A stretch of DNA of 64,000 bases from Amanita rubescens (Eukaryota; Basidiomycota; Agaricomycetes; Agaricales; Amanitaceae), in NCBI GenBank assembly GCA_015039365.1, contig WION01000001.1, positions 930,001 through 994,000 of the forward strand, in the 5' to 3' direction. Below the pieces are notes generated by a model. The model did not search any database. It was not told the DNA's origin and saw only the letters and a list, made by a program, of their open reading frames with translations. A program made the translations under genes and the position numbers. Positions 59,006 to 64,000 of this stretch are shown one piece after another. The stretch's first letter is position 1, and every line of letters starts with the position of its first letter.

Positions 59006-62000
59006 TTAATTGGGACCATAGTAAGATGAACGCGGTGTTCGAGGGCCAAATAATCCTGGACTGCCTCGGTTTGGAACAAGTAAGGTAGGTTCAACTGACG
59101 GTGGCGTGGGCGCAAGTTGCGGATCGGCTGAAAGAAAACATTATCAGAGTTTAGAAGTATGAGAGCATTTATTATACTTACGTTGCCAAGTTGCCCAAGA
59201 CTGAATTTGATGCCGAGGGTCGACGACAGTCGGAGCAACGGATGGACCAGCGGACGCGGCGGGTGTCTCCTTCTTTTTCTTCCGCCGAGGTACTGGGCGC
59301 CATCCAGGCCGGACTTGCGGTGGTTGTTCAGGTGCAGGTGGTTGGGATTCAGGAGGTGGACCATCCCCAGGTGGACCGGGGGGTCCTCCTGGACCTCCGG
59401 AGCCGCCAGGTGGCACTCCAGGTTTCCTGCATGCATTATCAGTATTACAGTCCAAAGTTATATTCTGTAAATTTACCATTCCGGTTCAAATTCGCCACCA
59501 GGTCCATACTTGGATTTCATTGTGAGCAAGAAGCCAAGTTCGCTATACCCATCCATCAAATTATTGCACAACCAGTAATTCTGGCACTTACTGATGCAAT
59601 GCACGTCTTTCTTCTCGCAACTTGCCGACTTCTCCTAGCAACATTCGCACTTCTGTGGCCAGGGCTTTGCTGAATTCGTCAAGGTACTATGATGACACAT
59701 GAGAACGGGTTTATTTAGTGCTATTGGTGGCTCACTCCTTGAACGTTAAACGGTACTTGTTCTTGCGCTGTTTGTCTGACAGCGTTTATAGTCTCTTCGT
59801 GATGTCTAATGCAGTCGGCTCGCCAACCTATCAAAGATGAGTCGCTTGTACAGAGGTACGTATTTATGGAGCTCACTCTCTGAAAATTGTGTTAATAGTT
59901 CGCGCTGTTCTGCATTCTGCCTTGTCAGCTCCTCTATAATTTTATCGTACCCTGAAGAACAATCAGTTACGGCGTTGAACTTCCAAAACATTCTACAAAC
60001 CGGGTTTTGCTTCCATCTCTTGACGATATTCTTCTGTCCTAGCTCGGTCGTTATCCAAATCGTCATGAAGTTTGGCCACCATGTCACGCAATTCGATCCA
60101 CCTGGCGTCTTTATCCGTGCGCCTACGCTGTTTCTCTTCCCACTGCGCTTGCATTAGGTCCTTCTTTACCTCACACACTTGGCGTTGATCATGAATCAAA
60201 TTTGTGATATCCCCTAGTTGATTTCTGATGATGTCGTCGCGCTCTTCGAGCTCTTGTCTTTGTTGTTCTCGAGACTCAGCCTCTTCTGTCATCCTACGCT
60301 GCTTCTCGTCCTCCAATTCCTGTTTCACTGATGCCAGTTGCGATTCCAGGTCCCTGATACGGGTCTCCCTCTCTTCATTCAGTTGACTACGCTCCGCATC
60401 TGCTTCGGTGAGAAGGCGCTCACGTTCTGTGGCACTTGCTTCTCGCTCCTTTGTAAATTCTTCTCGTTCGGCTTTTATAATATCATGTAACTCGCGAGAG
60501 TATTGCAACGCTGCTTCTTGTGATGCTGTCCTCACAGAGTCTATCATTGATTGGGTATCGCCGACTATAGCCTCGGGTTCTTCCGAAATTGCCTCTTCCG
60601 AAACTGGAACTGCAGGGGGAGGTAATAACGAAGCAAGGCGAGAATCAATTGTTTCCAATAATCGCTCGGCATGTTCTCTGGCTTCTTGATCGCGTCTCTC
60701 TTGGTTTTCAGCGAATAGGCGGTACCGGTCGTCTTCATTTTGACGGAAAGACGATTCTCGCCGATCTTCGGCTTCGCGAACAGATGCTTCTACATCTTGC
60801 AATCTTGATTCAACACCATCGAGTCTCTGGAGCTGACGCTCTTGATCCTCTTGCTGCTGTAGACTCAGGGGAGTCGGTCGACGGGGCGGGGTTGACGTAG
60901 TTCTCTCAGAAGGGTAACGTCGTGAAGGTTCTTCGATAGAAGGAGTACCACGGTAGCTTTCCTCTTCCTCCCTTGGGGTAACGTCTGGGCCACTGATTCC
61001 ACCTCGTGCGGATCGACGAGAGGAAGGACGACGACTAGGCGTATAGAGAGATGGTCTGGCACTAAATGGTTCTGCGAAGCTTGTCAAAACTGAGAATGGT
61101 ATGAACAGATAAGACCCACCTCCAGACCGTGGCGATGCTGAGCGCCGCGGCTCTTCACCCATGTCTCGCGGTTCTTCACCCATGTCCCGCGGTTCTTCAT
61201 CTTCATGCCCCAATGACATGATAGTAGGAGAACGGTCTCTCCTGGGTACAACGACTTCAAGTGGCTCATCCCTTCCTCTTTGTACGCGTGCGCGTACATA
61301 GCGAGGGGTAAGTGAACGGGTCGAAGAAGGTGAACGGGACCCATAGCGTTGACGTTCTGATCTAGGGTCAACAGGGTGTGGCAAGGGAGAAGGAGAACCC
61401 TCGCGGGGTTCTTGGACCCCTGAAGGTGCCTGCGACCGCCGTTCACTTGGCGGGGGCGGGGATCCCAATGTACGACCATGACTATCGCGGGGTGACCCTG
61501 GAGGTCCCCTTACAGAACCGGAGGGGCGAGAACGTGCGCTTGGAGATGGAGCTCTTCTATCCAAACTCTCCAACGACGGGGATCGACGACGGGAACGAGA
61601 CTCTGGAGAACGAATACCTCTATCCAGACTATCCGGCGATGGGGATCGATGACGAGAACGGGGCCGACCGTATTCGGATCCATATCGGGAACGACGGGGA
61701 GAGTCATGGCGGGAACGGTAACGGGGCGAACTCGGTGAGCGAGAAATTGGAGGGTAGTAGCGGGTCACGCGCCGATAGCTTGGGCTTGTCGACCCTGAGT
61801 ACGAACGGCGTCGGCGTCGGGGGCTGTAGGAGTCACTGGGTCGGCGTCGGGGGCTGTAGGAGTCACTACGTCGACGCCCGCGACGACTACGCTCTGATGG
61901 GTACGACATAGGGGGGGAACGTGATCGACTTCTGCTTCTGCTTCTGCTTCTGCCTCTGCCAGGCTCTCTGACTACTACCATGGGTCGCTGTTCGGGAACC

Positions 62001-64000
62001 GGGATGGGAAATACGGATTGAACAGGGCTTGGAGGTCGTGTTCCTTGAGTGGTCGGAAATTGCACGACCGTCTGTGAAGGCAATGGATGAAGTGTCGGTG
62101 CTGTTGGTGCAAACGCAGGTCCAGGTGTTGTAATGATTGTGGTAGGAGATGGGGAGTATGTGCCTCCGCGGCTAGGACTTCTGTAATCGTCTCTGCGAGT
62201 GCGGCTTGAGCGACGGCTGTGACGGCTGCTGCGACTTGATTCCACGGAGGGAGACTGGGTTCGTATAATGATTGGATGAGTACCACCCTGCGGTGGTGGA
62301 GGCTGGGGATATACTGCCATGGTAGGTACGGGTAATGGCATCTGACCTACAGGTAATGGCATCTGAAGTACAGGAGTCCCTGCATAGCTTCGTGCATGCG
62401 ACCTGGGAGATGAGGCTCTCCGACTCGAAGACCTTCGTCTACGTGAGCTCCGGCGAGAATCAGAACTACGAGAGGGGCTGCCAGAAGGGCTGGATGATCC
62501 GGAACGGACAATGACCGTTGGGATATGGGAAATAGGCTGCTGAACCAGCGGTCCTGGAAATGGTGCTAGAGGTTGTTGAAGAGGTTGTTGAACAATGACA
62601 TTGGTCGGAGGTTGCGCTACAGGTTGCATAACATGTTGCGGCAGTGGTTGCCATCCGGGGTGTCTTGGTGTTCCGGGCACTGGCTGTATCGCTTGGGACG
62701 GCTGGAGCGGGATAGCTGGTTGAACCGGGAAGGGTGCGACTTGAATAGGAACACCTTGCTGAGATACCGCTGGCGGAATAACGCGTATATCTGGAGTGGC
62801 GGATTCACTGCTGCTTCCTCTGCTTCCTCTGCTTCCTCTGCTTCCTCTGCTTCTTCTATCCCTACTGTCTCGGCTTCTTCCACTACTGCTGTCTCTGCTG
62901 CTACGGCGGGTCCTGTAGGAGAGCTGAGTTGGCTGTCGTTGTTGATGAGGCCTGGGTGTTGGACTCCGCGTCGGGCGATCACTAGCCGACCTACTTGGCC
63001 TTGAACGCCTAGTGCGTCCAGTACGACCTGAACTTGTTGAATCGAGGCTACTGCTGCGATCGCTGTCTGATCTTTCAATAATATCAGCAGGAAGGACGGG
63101 TTCATCCGGATGAGGCGGAATGAATGGAATTATAGAAGCCGGCCCAGGTGTCACAGTAGTTGGTCTTTGAATAGCGATGACAGGAGGAGGAGGAATAACG
63201 GGTCCATGTAGCATGTGAGGAGTTACAGGGGGTATTACTGGGTGTATCGGTTGTACTGGATGTTCAACTAGACGATTTTGGAAAGGTGGAATTACAGGTT
63301 GAAAGTCTGGCTCTGGTGTGGGTGGCACGACCCCTGGGCGAACCGCTGACTGTGGAAGCCTGGGAGCAGGAGGAATAAATGGTTCTCGGAAATGTTGAGG
63401 TTCGGGCATTGGCATTTGTGGCATGAATACTTGAGGACGGTGCCCTTCTACCTCGCTTACTTCGGAGTCCTCTATTGTGCTCTCAGGACGTCTACCTAAA
63501 ATGAAGCTCGAGTTAAGAATCTTTCAATGATATATTGCACGTACTTTGCAAGGCCAACAAGGCAGTTGCTAGTTGATCTAGCCTGGCAGTGACGCCCCGC
63601 AGTTCATCTTGACGATCGTTCACGTCTCGCGCGAGCCAGTCATTCAATTCTCTCATGTACCTCGCTAGATCCTGCTGTTGCTGGTACGTTGCGGTTTGAG
63701 CAAGGTGACTCTCCTATAGATGCTTCAGGGTTCAAGGCGTTGTCTCAATGTCAAGTAGACGTACCCGGACAAACGACATCAACTGCTCGAAGATCGGAGG
63801 AAGTTGAATATACGTCTGATGCTTTATCTTAGTATCAAAAATGACACCCGAACCATCCTTACATACCGGCCCTGGAGGCATTGACACATAGCTTGGCTGG
63901 GGTGGCTGCTGGGGTGGTTGAGGTTGACCTTCTGGTCTCTGTTGCGGCGTGGGACCCGGAGGAGCTGCCTGCTTCATAAATCATGAAGTCATATTACTTT
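59006..64000 (-). CDS. Giant proline-rich, RS-rich coiled-coil protein, 5' part outside window
   Basis: At least eleven exons; the largest (about 60001-63497) is one open frame of over 1100 codons. Reading from the right edge: Q/P-rich start (RPEGQPQPPQQPPQPSY), a short helical part (ARYMRELNDWLARDVNDRQD), a long proline-rich region, an RS-like region (GRGRSRSRSRSRSRSPP, SYSPRRR repeats), a charged coiled coil (EREASATERERLLTEADAER), then conserved-looking helices (ADCIRHHEETINAVRQTAQE, GYLDEFSKALATEVRMLLGE, ELGFLLTMKSKYGPGGEFEP) and a glycine/proline tail ending RSSYYGPN. The C-terminal helical part is probably the functional core. RS content suggests RNA-linked or nuclear roles, but no domain is recognised. 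An apparent break at 59830 is removed by a 49-nt intron (59828-59876). Confidence 0.75.
61811..61868. repeat. 30-bp tandem repeat, two copies
   Basis: TCGGCGTCGGGGGCTGTAGG and the next ten bases occur twice head to tail; on the coding (minus) strand each unit gives DSYSPRRRxx. Confidence 0.8.
62811..62854. repeat. 9-bp tandem repeat coding (RGS)n
   Basis: TGCTTCCTC repeated about four and a half times; the minus strand codes repeated Ser-Arg-Gly within the RS-rich region of the giant protein. Confidence 0.8.

Noticed and set aside
59828..59876. Apparent stop and frameshift, or a 22-nt intron, in the giant protein
   Set aside because: A normal 49-nt intron (donor GTGAGC) restores SESWRADCIRHHEE without any correction.

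Overview
The window is eukaryotic nuclear DNA, almost certainly from a mushroom-forming basidiomycete (Agaricomycetes). Genes are packed on both strands, coding regions are cut by many 45-60 nt introns, exons can be as small as 2-28 nt, and the gene set is fungal (GWT1, MRE11, FAD1, RSC7, SNF5, RRN9, Argonaute). Gene models were built by hand-joining exons at splice sites and checking reading phase; names rest on recognised motifs, not on database searches. || Layout. 0-9.6 kb: zinc alcohol dehydrogenase (cut by the window edge), GPI acyltransferase GWT1, glutamate-cysteine ligase, initiator tRNA-Met, an F-box-like protein, a secreted type-B carboxylesterase. 9.7-18.6 kb: MRE11, then a GDP-L-fucose neighbourhood (GDP-fucose-type transporter, GDP-L-fucose synthase, GDP-mannose 4,6-dehydratase) with FAD synthase inside it. 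19-26.7 kb: a disturbed stretch with a small membrane protein, a biotin-protein ligase lacking its N-terminal half, an Argonaute with many frame breaks and a duplicated RGG exon, and a decayed PD-(D/E)XK-like gene. 26.9-41.3 kb: IGHMBP2/HCS1-type helicase, P-loop ATPase, RING protein, PPR protein, sugar-phosphate transporter, tRNA-Arg(CCG), QCR8, an OST4-like miniprotein, an alpha/beta hydrolase. 41.8-53.3 kb: chromatin and rRNA genes (RSC7, eL41, RRN9-like, SNF5). 53.3-64 kb: degraded kinase-like genes, a conserved unknown protein and the 3' part of a giant proline/RS-rich coiled-coil gene that leaves the right edge. || How genes fit together. GMD and GDP-L-fucose synthase make GDP-L-fucose from GDP-mannose and the transporter family carries it into the Golgi, so three steps of fucosylation sit within 6 kb. 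SNF5 and RSC7 are both SWI/SNF-type remodeller subunits. Several divergent pairs share 93-222 bp of DNA and probably a bidirectional promoter. || Caveats. Several conserved genes need a single-base correction to stay in frame, nearly always one extra base. They are dense in the 19-25 kb stretch and absent from long genes such as the helicase and SNF5. Whether they are assembly errors or real lesions cannot be decided from this sequence.
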